Origin: an uncultured bacterium
Lineage (GTDB): Bacteria; Planctomycetota; Phycisphaerae; Phycisphaerales; SM1A02
DNA length: 9,884 bases
Assembly (NCBI GenBank): GCA_903861235.1
Contig: CAIOTP010000336.1
Coordinates: forward strand, 1 to 9,884
Reading direction: 5' to 3'
Shown here in pieces: positions 1-6,834 of the stretch. A program made the translations under genes and the position numbers. Under the pieces are notes generated by a model. It was not told the DNA's origin. It saw only the letters and a program-made list of their open reading frames with translations, and searched no databases. How positions within the stretch are numbered: the stretch's first letter is position 1; each line of letters opens with the position of its first letter.

Positions 1-1
1 C

Positions 2-760
2 CCCGCGCTCACCAAGGCTGGCGATCTGGTCGGCACGCTCACCCGGCTGGGTGCCGGCGACGTGCTCTTCATCGACGAGATCCACCGACTGCCCGCCGCG
101 GTGGAGGAGTACATCTATCCCGCCATGGAGGAGTACCGCGTGGACTTCACCGTGGACCAGGGCATGCATGCCCGCATGGTCACGCTGCCCCTGAAGCCCT
201 TCACGCTGATCGGCGCGACCACTCGGGCCGGCCTGCTCACGCAGGCGCTCCGCAGCCGCTTCGGACTTTCTCACCACCTGGACTTCTATGCGCAGGCGGA
301 ACTGGAGCGGATCCTGGCGCGGGCGGCCGAGCGGCTCGGCCTGAAGTCCGAGCCCGCCGCGCTGGCCACGCTGGCCGAGCGGAGCCGGGGCACGCCGCGA
401 GTGGCGCTCCGACTGCTTCGCCGGGTGCGCGACTGGTCGCAGGTGAAGGGCAAGGGCCACATCGACGCCGCGGCCGTCGCCGCCGGCCTGGAACTGGAGG
501 GGGTGGACGCCCACGGCCTGGACGAGCTCGACCGGGCCTACCTGCGGACGCTGGCCCGCACCTACAAGGGCGGTCCTGTGGGCCTGGAGACCCTTGCGGC
601 CACGCTGGGCGAGGATGCGGACACGCTGGAGGACCTGGTGGAGCCTTTCCTGCTGCGGAGCGGACTCCTGGCCAGGACGCGGCAGGGCAGGCGGCTCACC
701 GCCGCGGGCGCCGAGCGGGTGGGCGAACGACTTCCCGACGGCGCCCTCTTCGGCGAGTGA
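2..760 (+). CDS. ruvB: RuvB, Holliday junction branch-migration ATPase (5' truncated by window)
   Basis: RuvB is the hexameric AAA+ motor that drives branch migration of Holliday junctions with RuvA, ahead of RuvC cleavage, in the cytoplasm. The visible 252 residues begin in frame at base 2. About 90 N-terminal residues, including Walker A, lie outside the window (family length about 340). Seen here, by fragment residue: Walker B DEIHRL at 25-30, sensor 1 GATTR at 71-75, the LRSRFG segment at 83-88 carrying the arginine finger, sensor 2 GTPR at 130-133, and a C-terminal winged helix from about 177 with GGPVGLETLA, which matches the RuvB wing domain. The reading frame is intact to TGA at 758-760. 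A GTG at 62 is inside the domain and is not the start. The gene converges on the LptD-like gene with only 3 bases between stop codons. ruvA and ruvC may lie upstream, outside the window. Confidence 0.97.
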   Translation, partial: PALTKAGDLVGTLTRLGAGDVLFIDEIHRLPAAVEEYIYPAMEEYRVDFTVDQGMHARMVTLPLKPFTLIGATTRAGLLTQALRSRFGLSHHLDFYAQAELERILARAAERLGLKSEPAALATLAERSRGTPRVALRLLRRVRDWSQVKGKGHIDAAAVAAGLELEGVDAHGLDELDRAYLRTLARTYKGGPVGLETLAATLGEDADTLEDLVEPFLLRSGLLARTRQGRRLTAAGAERVGERLPDGALFGE

Positions 761-763
761 GGT

Positions 764-3700
764 TCAGAAGGCGTTGTTGAGTCCGGACCACGGGCCGCCC
801 ATGGCGCCCTGGTCGGTGGCGTTCAGGTTGCCCGTGCCCAGGGAACTGCCGCCGGCCGCCGGAATGGACAGCTGGAGTCCGAACGAATACTGGTCCGTGA
901 TCACGCTGTAGCCCAGGTTCGCGCCGAGGTTGAAGTCGGGGAAGGTGCGGACCAGGGAGGCGCTCATGGCCCGGAGATCGCCCTGTCCCAGGTCGATCTG
1001 CGGGCTGGCCGAGAGCGAATAGAGCTTGCCGATCTGGTAGGTGATGCCCGGCTGCAGCAGTTCGTCGTTGGGATAGATCGCGCTGTTGTAGAAGTTGTTG
1101 ATCATCCGGTATTCGCAGAAGAAGGCGACATCCGGCGAGTGCTGCAGGTTCAGGCCCACCGAGCCGCGGGCGAAGTTGTCCTGGCCCGGGTTCTGGGCCG
1201 TGTTGCGGTCCTCGAAGAGCAGCGTGGTGCTCCCGTAGGCGGTGAGGGTGCTCGACAGGGCCCACGTGGAGCGGGCGTAGGCGTGGTTGCCCCACTGCGA
1301 AAGCTCGGGTCGCCAGCTGAAGAACTGCGGCGTGGGGCTCTGGTAGTAGGCCACGTTGCCCAGGCCGTTGGCCGGCCGCTGGAAGTTGGCGTCCTCGTTG
1401 TTCACCACGGCGCCCACGTCCAGCATGACCCAGTCCACGCTTCGCCAGTTGCCCGGGCCGCCCCGGTAGGTCTGCCACCGCTGGGTCAGACCCACCTGCG
1501 CCACGGCCGCGCCGGTCTGGCCTTCGACATCCTGGTCGAAGATGGGGTACTGACCGTTGTCGCCGGTGTCGTAGCCGCCCCAGAGCACCGCGTTGGGCTG
1601 AAGCACCCATCGCAGGCGGTTCAGGTCGAGCGTGGAGCTCTGCACCTGGCCGAATTCCTGGCTGAACTCCGCGCTGGCGCGAGCGCCCCCTCCCAGGATG
1701 CCGCGAGCTGCGCCGCCGGGTCCGCCGGGTCCCACCGTGGCGGTGCGGTAGTTCTGGAAGTCGTTGAGCATGTAGCCGATCAGCGACCCCGAGGCGAAGG
1801 GCGTGAACTTGACCACGCCCCAGTCCAGCGGAGCCGCCAGTTCGTGCCGCGTGTAGCCGCGCACGTAGGTCTCCTCGTTGTAGCCCTGCTGGGTGTACAG
1901 GTCGCTGATGCTCGATGAGGCGTTGATGCCGGTGGCGAAGGCGTCCGCCTGTGCCGCCAGAGGATCGGTGGGACCGTTGGGGGTGCCACGCTCGAGCTGC
2001 ATGGACATGCCGTTGCCCGAGTACTCCTGCGTCCAGGTGAAGCTCCCGTCGAAGAGGGAATCCCCGTAGCGGCGGTAGGTGGCCTCGGGGTACTTGGCCA
2101 CGCTGTAGGGACGGCTCGCCAGCATCCAGCTGTTGATCACGTAGCGGTCGAGGTCGTACTTCACCAGCGTGTCGAAGGCCGTGTTGCTGGACTGCAGCTT
2201 CAGGAATCCGCTGGTCTCGTACTCCCGGCGGTTCATGAAGTCGTTCTGCTTGAAGGTGCTCACCCAGGCGCCGTCGCTCGTCCACGCCAGCTGGCCCTGC
2301 AGCAGCGAGTTGCGGTCCAGCGCGACCGTGGTGCCGCCGTCGATCAGGCCACGCCAGGTCAGGGGGGAGACGTACTCCACGCCCGAGGAGCTCTGCTCGG
2401 TGTTCTGGAAGTCGTAGAAGCCGTACAGGTTCAGGTCGCCGGGCGTGCCGGTCAGCCGCAGGCCCAGGCCGATGCCGTTCTTGGAGTAGATGTCGTTGGC
2501 CAGTTCGGCGCCCATCTCGAAGGGGGGCTTCCAGCCCACCAGCTGCCACAGGTCCCATCGGGTGCCCACGGTCATGCCCTGGAATTCGTTGTAGCCCACC
2601 TGCACCTGGGGCAGCAGCGGTCGGTCCGCGTCGCCGCGCAGGTACGGCCAGTAGAAGAAGGGCAGGCTGCCCGCTCGCATGGTGATGTGCGAAGCCTCGA
2701 GCGTGGTCGTGGGATCGTCGACGGGCCCCTTGGAGATGGTCACACGACTGGCACCCACGGAGAGATGGGGGCGGTAGAACTCGCTCAGCGACACGCTGGC
2801 ATCGCGCGCCTCGAACTGGTCCTTGGCCACCTGGCGGACTTCGGCCGCACGAGCGATCACCGGGATGCCGCTTCGCATGGAAGTCCGCAGGACGGCCTGC
2901 AGGGCGGCCGCCCGTCCCGTGGTCACGTCGTAGTAGACCTGTCCGCCTCGCATGGCGTACTCGCCGTCCGTCGCGGTCACGTCACCTTCCAGATAGACGC
3001 CCTCGACCACGCCCGCGTCGAGCTGTCCCACGCCCTCGCGGAGGCCCTTGGCGGAACCCGGCCTGAGGAAGATGACGGCACGCTCCGCGCTCAATCGCAT
3101 CTCTCCGGACTTGAGCGCGGGATCGCGGGCCATGATGTCCACCTGGGCGCCACCGGTGACGGTGACCAGGTCCTGCTTCTCGTCGAGATGGGTCTCGCGG
3201 CCCGCGAAGGTGACCACGTCGCCCTTGCGGAACGCCGGACTTCCGGGGGCCGGCAGGGGCACGGCCGAAGGTCCTGCGGCGGCAGCCGGCGCCGGCGGAG
3301 ACGAGGTTTCGGGCCGTTGGACCTGAAGGTCCGGCTCCTTGGGCGGCTCGGGACGGTCGACCTTCGGCTGCACGCGAAGCGTGGCGGGCGCCGCGGCGAT
3401 CGAGCGCAGGTGCTCGGCCAGTCGTGCATCGGCGGGGCCGGTCACGGGGGCGCCCGGTGGGCCGTCTTCCACCACCGGCACGGCCAGCTTGACCTGTCCC
3501 CGGAAACTGGCGGTGACCAGCACGTTGTTGCCTTCCACCCCCAGGCCCGCCCCCCGCGTGGGCTCGGTCACCTGCGGGAACCACGCCGCCATCTGCGTGA
3601 TCACACCTTCGGCGGAGGGGATCCGGTTGATCCACACCACGGCGTTGCGGGCGCCGAAGTTGTAGCCACCCACCGCCATGCGGACGTCGCCCTCCAGGGC

Positions 3701-3916
3701 CAGCCGCTGCGTGTCGTCCACCTTCCATCGCCACGCTCGAGTGGCGCGGATGGACAGGTCGCTCTTCACGGGCACGATCGGCAGCACGAAGCCGCTCAGG
3801 CGGTCGCCCTTGATCGGTGCGTCGCGAAGTCCCGCCTGGCTCGCGCCGGGCGCGATGTCCGGAGCACCGGCCGCCAACAGCAGGGGCAGCGTCAGCGGCA
3901 GCAGCAGGCGAAGCAC
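764..3916 (-). CDS. lptD: LptD/OstA-like LPS-assembly outer-membrane protein
   Basis: LptD is the outer-membrane beta-barrel that inserts lipopolysaccharide into the outer leaflet. This 1050-residue protein starts at GTG 3916-3914 with a hydrophobic signal peptide (residues 1-18, leucine-rich; cleavage probably within about 17-26). Residues about 35-150 look like a first OstA/LptA-type beta-jellyroll (EGDVRM at 75-80, NAVVWINRI at 91-99). A Pro/Ala-rich linker spans about 180-228. A second OstA-like region covers about 232-415 (GRETHLDE, YLEGDVTATDGEYAM at 308-322). Then LPFFYWPYLRGD at 418-429 precedes a barrel region of about 600 residues with alternating polar/aromatic strands and YSFGLQLSIP near the end. 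A tail of about 30 residues ends in Phe. E. coli LptD is about 780 residues, so this form is longer, apparently by the extra N-terminal unit and linker. The position after a UbiA-family gene is not diagnostic. The family call is firm; LPS as the cargo is an inference. A TAGCAT box lies 6 bases before the GTG. Confidence 0.85.
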   Translation of the reverse strand: MLRLLLPLTLPLLLAAGAPDIAPGASQAGLRDAPIKGDRLSGFVLPIVPVKSDLSIRATRAWRWKVDDTQRLALEGDVRMAVGGYNFGARNAVVWINRIPSAEGVITQMAAWFPQVTEPTRGAGLGVEGNNVLVTASFRGQVKLAVPVVEDGPPGAPVTGPADARLAEHLRSIAAAPATLRVQPKVDRPEPPKEPDLQVQRPETSSPPAPAAAAGPSAVPLPAPGSPAFRKGDVVTFAGRETHLDEKQDLVTVTGGAQVDIMARDPALKSGEMRLSAERAVIFLRPGSAKGLREGVGQLDAGVVEGVYLEGDVTATDGEYAMRGGQVYYDVTTGRAAALQAVLRTSMRSGIPVIARAAEVRQVAKDQFEARDASVSLSEFYRPHLSVGASRVTISKGPVDDPTTTLEASHITMRAGSLPFFYWPYLRGDADRPLLPQVQVGYNEFQGMTVGTRWDLWQLVGWKPPFEMGAELANDIYSKNGIGLGLRLTGTPGDLNLYGFYDFQNTEQSSSGVEYVSPLTWRGLIDGGTTVALDRNSLLQGQLAWTSDGAWVSTFKQNDFMNRREYETSGFLKLQSSNTAFDTLVKYDLDRYVINSWMLASRPYSVAKYPEATYRRYGDSLFDGSFTWTQEYSGNGMSMQLERGTPNGPTDPLAAQADAFATGINASSSISDLYTQQGYNEETYVRGYTRHELAAPLDWGVVKFTPFASGSLIGYMLNDFQNYRTATVGPGGPGGAARGILGGGARASAEFSQEFGQVQSSTLDLNRLRWVLQPNAVLWGGYDTGDNGQYPIFDQDVEGQTGAAVAQVGLTQRWQTYRGGPGNWRSVDWVMLDVGAVVNNEDANFQRPANGLGNVAYYQSPTPQFFSWRPELSQWGNHAYARSTWALSSTLTAYGSTTLLFEDRNTAQNPGQDNFARGSVGLNLQHSPDVAFFCEYRMINNFYNSAIYPNDELLQPGITYQIGKLYSLSASPQIDLGQGDLRAMSASLVRTFPDFNLGANLGYSVITDQYSFGLQLSIPAAGGSSLGTGNLNATDQGAMGGPWSGLNNAF

Positions 3917-3922
3917 GCGGGC

Positions 3923-3928
3923 ATGCTA
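3923..3928 (-). promoter_or_regulatory. Putative -10 box TAGCAT of the LptD-like gene
   Basis: On the minus strand TAGCAT ends 6 bases before the GTG start at 3916, inside the 28-base gap after the UbiA-family stop codon. A start site about 6-7 bases downstream would coincide with the GTG, giving a leaderless transcript. I see no good -35 hexamer at 16-18 bases upstream. The call rests on the same box and spacing occurring before three other genes here. It would let the LptD-like gene be transcribed apart from the upstream prenyltransferase gene. Confidence 0.5.
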
Positions 3929-3944
3929 CCGGCGGGTCGTGAGG

Positions 3945-4913
3945 TCAGCCGCGCCACGCGGGAGGCGCGGAGAGCATGGCGTGCACCTCGCGGGCGAGCG
4001 AGGCGAGGACCCAGCAGGCGATCGCGGTTCCCGCGAAGGCGCCCGCGGCCACGGGGTGATCCAGCGAAAGGCACCACGCCGCCGCCGTGGCCGGTGGCGA
4101 GGCGACCAGGGCCCGGTGCAGCAGCAGCGCGGCATCTTCGCGAGCGGGGGCCAGGGCCGCCGCGCGAAGCAGCCATGCGAACCAGGCGATCGCCAGCAGG
4201 GGGAACAGCCCCAGCCATGGCCGGTCCGGGGCGGGCCACTCGCCTGCGCCGCGGCGCCACTGGAGCCAGACCAGCCCGGCGACGCACGCCAGCGCGAGCA
4301 TGGTCAGCAGCAGCGTGCCCTGCGTGTCGAGCGTGGGTCGCTTGGCGAGCCGGCGGTGGGCCAGCGTGCCGGTGAGCGTGGCCTGCACGAAGAGCAGCGT
4401 GGCCGGCAGCGTGAAGGGCTGGCCGGGCCACGGGATGAACATGGCGCCGGCATGGGCCAGTCCCATCATCGGAATGCCCAGCGCCGGCAGGTGGCGTCCG
4501 ACCAGGTTCCAGACCACCAGGCCGGCGGCGGCCAGCAGCGCGGTGCGCAGCGAGTCGTCGCCGAACACCGCCGCGGCGAGCAGGGCCGTCACCAGCGAGC
4601 CGAAGGTGATGAGCGCAGCGTGCGGCGTGCGCATGCGACCGGCCGGAAGCGGTCGACCCGGGTTGGTGGCCTGGTCGCGGCGCTGGTCGAGCAGGTCGTT
4701 CATGCCTGCGGCGAAGCCGAGCATGCCTCCACCCACCAGGCCGGCCAGCACCAACGCAAGCCACAGGTCCAGGGTCACCACCGTGCGTCCGTCCGCCTCG
4801 GCATTCCAGCGGGCCAGCAAGGCGGCCAGCCAGAGGTCGCTTCCCACCGCCAGGGCCAGCGGCAGCCGCACCAGTTGCAGCACGGAAAGCGCCTTGAGCA
4901 GCAGGTTCCGCAT
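3945..4913 (-). CDS. UbiA-family membrane prenyltransferase (divergent)
   Basis: UbiA-superfamily enzymes are polytopic membrane proteins that move a prenyl group from a diphosphate donor to an aromatic or other acceptor (quinones, hemes, chlorophylls, archaeal-type lipids). This 322-residue protein has about eight or nine hydrophobic segments (roughly 11-33, 51-71, 98-117, 122-138, 148-163, 167-184, 200-218, 233-253, 288-306). The first aspartate motif, NDLLDQRRD (N72, D76, D80), is followed by NPGRPLPAGR, the classic donor-binding signature. The second motif, expected in the loop before the seventh helix (about 185-199), is not recognisable: that loop is basic and contains a single Asp (D196). 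The stretch LGIPMMGLAHAG (145-156) faintly recalls EboC/SCO3242-like members, a weak resemblance only. The start is ATG 4913-4911, with a TAGCAT box 8 bases upstream. The acceptor cannot be named. The gene lies upstream of the LptD-like gene on the same strand and divergent from ribH. Confidence 0.85.
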   Translation of the reverse strand: MRNLLLKALSVLQLVRLPLALAVGSDLWLAALLARWNAEADGRTVVTLDLWLALVLAGLVGGGMLGFAAGMNDLLDQRRDQATNPGRPLPAGRMRTPHAALITFGSLVTALLAAAVFGDDSLRTALLAAAGLVVWNLVGRHLPALGIPMMGLAHAGAMFIPWPGQPFTLPATLLFVQATLTGTLAHRRLAKRPTLDTQGTLLLTMLALACVAGLVWLQWRRGAGEWPAPDRPWLGLFPLLAIAWFAWLLRAAALAPAREDAALLLHRALVASPPATAAAWCLSLDHPVAAGAFAGTAIACWVLASLAREVHAMLSAPPAWRG

Positions 4914-4921
4914 GGGGAGCC

Positions 4922-4927
4922 ATGCTA
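4922..4927 (-). promoter_or_regulatory. Putative -10 box TAGCAT of the UbiA-family gene
   Basis: On the minus strand CCTAGCATGG is followed by 8 bases to the ATG at 4913, the same arrangement as before ribH and the pseudopilin gene. No strong -35 is visible; GGTCGA (complement of 4945-4950) sits at a 17-base spacing but matches the consensus poorly. The predicted start site is at or next to the ATG, so the mRNA would have little or no leader. The box lies inside the 57-base region shared with the divergent ribH promoter. Confidence 0.5.
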
Positions 4928-4932
4928 GGGCT

Positions 4933-4962
4933 TTGCAGGGAGGGTCGACCGCTTCCTACCAT
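4933..4962 (+). promoter_or_regulatory. Putative sigma-70-type promoter of ribH-nusB-ftsY, leaderless
   Basis: TTGCAG at 4933-4938 and TACCAT at 4957-4962 are separated by 18 bases, an acceptable -35/-10 pair. TACCAT ends 8 bases before the ribH ATG at 4971, so transcription would begin at about the start codon. There is no purine-rich Shine-Dalgarno sequence in the 8 bases before the ATG, which fits a leaderless mRNA. Of the four boxes here this one has the most credible -35 element. Confidence 0.6.
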
Positions 4963-4970
4963 CGGACCCC

Positions 4971-5456
4971 ATGCGCCGAAACGAACAGCCCCAGGCCGGA
5001 GCCAGCGCCGCGGGGCTGCGCGTGGCCATCGTCGCCAGCGACTACCACCGCGAGATCCACGATCGACTGCTGACGGGCGCCCGCGCCGCCTTCGAGCAGG
5101 CCGGCGGATCACCGTCCGACCTCCGGATCACGCTGATCGACGGGGTCTACGACCTGCCCGCGCCCGTGTCCGAGGCCATCCGTCAAGGTGTCGATGCCGT
5201 GGTGGCGCTGGGGTGCGTGGTCCGCGGCGAGACCCGGCATGATCGGCACATCGTGGATGCCGCCTTCGCCACGCTGGCGCACCTGGCGGCCACGCACCGC
5301 GTGCCGGTGGCGCTGGGCATCCTCACGGTCGAGACCTTGAAGCAGGCGAGGCAGCGTGCCGGGGGCGAGAAGGGCGATGCGGGTGCCTTCGCCATGCGAG
5401 CGGCCGTCCGTGGCGTCCACGCGCTGCGGGCCATGCGGAAGGCGGGCACGCCATGA
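4971..5456 (+). CDS. ribH: 6,7-dimethyl-8-ribityllumazine synthase (divergent active site)
   Basis: RibH condenses 5-amino-6-ribitylaminouracil with 3,4-dihydroxy-2-butanone 4-phosphate, the penultimate step of riboflavin synthesis, usually as a pentamer or 60-mer shell in the cytoplasm. At 161 residues the length is normal. Recognisable elements are LRVAIVASDYH (16-26), LLTGA (33-37), GVYDLP (58-63), LGCVVRGETRH (80-90, with H90 equivalent to B. subtilis His88), GILTVETLKQA (116-126) and QRAGGEKGDAG (128-138, with R129 equivalent to Arg127). Against the B. subtilis enzyme, recalled from memory, several active-site positions differ: Glu58 is D61, Phe113 is L115, Lys135 is A137 and Asn23 is H26. 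The ATG at 4971 was chosen because the protein then starts about 15 residues before the first strand and lies 8 bases after a TACCAT box. The stop overlaps the nusB start by 4 bases (ATGA). The ribH-nusB pairing supports the call. Confidence 0.9.
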   Translation: MRRNEQPQAGASAAGLRVAIVASDYHREIHDRLLTGARAAFEQAGGSPSDLRITLIDGVYDLPAPVSEAIRQGVDAVVALGCVVRGETRHDRHIVDAAFATLAHLAATHRVPVALGILTVETLKQARQRAGGEKGDAGAFAMRAAVRGVHALRAMRKAGTP

Positions 5457-5866
5457 AGGGCGGCCTCGAGATCCGAAGGTGTGCGCTGCAGGCCATGTAC
5501 GAGCTCGACCAGGGGGGCTCCGAGGCCTCGCTGGCGGGTCACTTCGCCGACGAGGCCGACGCGCCGTCGGACGGCCGGACGCTCGAGCAGGGCCGCGCAC
5601 TGGCGGCCATGGCATGGGAGTTCCGCGACGACGCCGACCGCGCACTGGCCGCCCTGGTGAGCGACTGGCCGGTGCACCGTCAGCCGGTGGTGGACCGCAA
5701 CGTCCTGCGGCTGGCCTTCTACGAGATGAGCCAGGCCGGCGTGCCGCACGCGCTGGCGATCGACCAGGCGGTGGAGCTGGCCCGCGAGTTCGGTGGCGAG
5801 AGGAGCCCGGCCTTCGTGAACGCCGTGCTGGACCGGTGGTGGAAGAGTCGCGGCGGGCAGGCCTGA
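5453..5866 (+). CDS. nusB: NusB, transcription antitermination factor
   Basis: NusB pairs with ribosomal protein S10 (NusE), binds boxA RNA and promotes antitermination on rRNA operons. The 137-residue all-helical protein has the normal length. It shows the typical N-terminal IRRCALQAMYELD (residues 7-19). The diagnostic core is VVDRNVLRLAFYEM (79-92), then VPHALAIDQAVELAREFG (97-114) and SPAFVNAVLD (118-127). The acidic, less conserved insert around 24-45 is normal for the family. The ATG overlaps the ribH stop in an ATGA junction, which suggests translational coupling. The stop is directly followed by the ftsY ATG. The ribH-nusB order is common across bacteria, so the context agrees with the domain. 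Confidence 0.96.
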   Translation: MKGGLEIRRCALQAMYELDQGGSEASLAGHFADEADAPSDGRTLEQGRALAAMAWEFRDDADRALAALVSDWPVHRQPVVDRNVLRLAFYEMSQAGVPHALAIDQAVELAREFGGERSPAFVNAVLDRWWKSRGGQA

Positions 5867-6805
5867 ATGTTCCGCAAGGCGATCGAGGCCCTGAAGAAGG
5901 GGGTGCAGCGAAGCGCTCAGGCGCTCGGCGGTGGCGTGCGATCGCTGCTGCTGGGGCGCGACCTGGACGAGGCCCTGATCGACCGGCTGGAGACGGCGCT
6001 CGTCTCCGCGGACGTGGGCGTGGTGGTGGCACGGGAACTGGTCGACGAGGTCCGGGCCCAGTTCCGCGCGGGCCGCGTGACGAAGGGCGGACAGGCGATC
6101 GACATCCTGAAGGACCGGTTGAAGACCCGGCTGCGCGGCGGCGACCTGACGCTGGCCAAGGCGCCCTCCGGGCCCACCGTGGTGCTGGTGGTGGGGGTGA
6201 ACGGATCGGGCAAGACCACCAGCGTGGCGAAGATCGCCAAGGCACTGCGGGACCAGGGCCGCACGGTGCTGCTGGCGGCGGCCGACACCTTCCGTGCCGG
6301 AGCCGTGGCTCAGCTCTCCATCTGGGCGGAGCGTCTGGGTGTGGACATCGTGAAGGGTTCGCCCGGTGCGGATCCCGCCAGCGTGGCATTCGACGCCGCC
6401 ACTGCCGCGGTCGCACGCGGTGTGGACACGCTGCTGGTCGACACGGCGGGCCGTCTGCACACGCAGGAGGGGCTCATGCGCGAACTGGGCAAGATCCGCT
6501 CGGTGATCGCCAAGCGGATTCCCGGAGCGCCTCACGAGACGCTGCTGGTGCTCGACGCCACCACCGGACAGAGCGCCATCGCCCAGGCCCGCATCTTCCG
6601 GGAGACCGCGCAGGTCACCGGACTCTTCCTAGCCAAGCTGGACGGCACCGCCCGCGGGGGTTCGGTGGTGGCGATCCGGGAGGCGGTGGGCGTGCCGGTG
6701 AAGCTGGTCGGCGTGGGCGAGACCCCCGAGGATGTGCAGCCCTTCGACCCGGACGCCTTCGTGGAGGCGCTGTTCGAGGGCGAGGCTGCCGCCGTGGCTG
6801 GGTGA
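5867..6805 (+). CDS. ftsY: FtsY, signal recognition particle receptor GTPase
   Basis: FtsY docks the SRP (Ffh plus 4.5S RNA) carrying ribosome-nascent chains at the inner membrane and delivers them to SecYEG. The 312 residues hold the complete NG domain: an N-domain four-helix bundle (about 1-90) and then the GTPase elements. These are G1 GVNGSGKTT (110-118), DTFRAGA (140-146), DTAGR (192-196), AKLDGTARGG (256-265) and GVGETPEDVQPFD (282-294). The long acidic A domain of E. coli FtsY is absent, as in many bacteria. The amphipathic N-terminus FRKAIEALKKGVQR could serve as the membrane-targeting helix. G4 reads AKLD where TKLD is usual; the specificity-determining Asp259 is kept. Ffh is excluded because there is no M domain. 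The ATG follows the nusB TGA with no gap, so co-transcription and re-initiation are likely. Confidence 0.96.
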   Translation: MFRKAIEALKKGVQRSAQALGGGVRSLLLGRDLDEALIDRLETALVSADVGVVVARELVDEVRAQFRAGRVTKGGQAIDILKDRLKTRLRGGDLTLAKAPSGPTVVLVVGVNGSGKTTSVAKIAKALRDQGRTVLLAAADTFRAGAVAQLSIWAERLGVDIVKGSPGADPASVAFDAATAAVARGVDTLLVDTAGRLHTQEGLMRELGKIRSVIAKRIPGAPHETLLVLDATTGQSAIAQARIFRETAQVTGLFLAKLDGTARGGSVVAIREAVGVPVKLVGVGETPEDVQPFDPDAFVEALFEGEAAAVAG

Positions 6806-6821
6806 GAGGGTCCCGGGCTCC

Positions 6822-6827
6822 TACCAT
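6822..6827 (+). promoter_or_regulatory. Putative -10 box TACCAT of the pseudopilin gene
   Basis: CCTACCATGG lies in the 29-base gap after the ftsY stop and ends 7 bases before the GTG at 6835. The -35 region is poor (TGGGTG at 6799-6804 with a 17-base spacer is the best I see). The box argues for a separate, leaderless transcript starting at the GTG. The alternative ATG at 6826 lies within the box itself and would be a poor start if the box is a real -10. Confidence 0.5.
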
Positions 6828-6834
6828 GGTTCCC

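Noticed and set aside
696..2558. Long open frame on the minus strand in another frame of the LptD-like gene
   Set aside because: Its translation is rich in Arg, Gly and Pro, without domains, and it overlaps completely with a gene having a signal peptide and recognisable domains. Such shadows are expected at about 70% GC.
3922..3924. ATG on the minus strand as start of the LptD-like gene
   Set aside because: It is not in frame with the signal peptide (offset 8 bases) and reads a Cys-rich nonsense sequence. The GTG at 3916 gives a proper signal peptide.
2687..4375. 562-codon plus-strand open frame antisense to the LptD-like and UbiA-like genes
   Set aside because: It has low-complexity His/Arg/Gly composition, crosses two well-supported genes and has no recognisable motif.
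3892..5112. 406-codon minus-strand open frame across the ubiA-like/ribH region
   Set aside because: It overlaps the UbiA-family gene in another frame and runs through the divergent promoter region into ribH; the composition is Arg/Ala/Gly-rich.
5109..6535. Minus-strand open frames (435 and 450 codons) opposite ribH, nusB and ftsY
   Set aside because: They lie antisense to three confidently identified housekeeping genes and show no domain.
6806..6821. GC-rich bases after ftsY as an intrinsic terminator
   Set aside because: GGGTCCC and CCCGGG are short palindromes, but there is no stable longer stem and no T-run.
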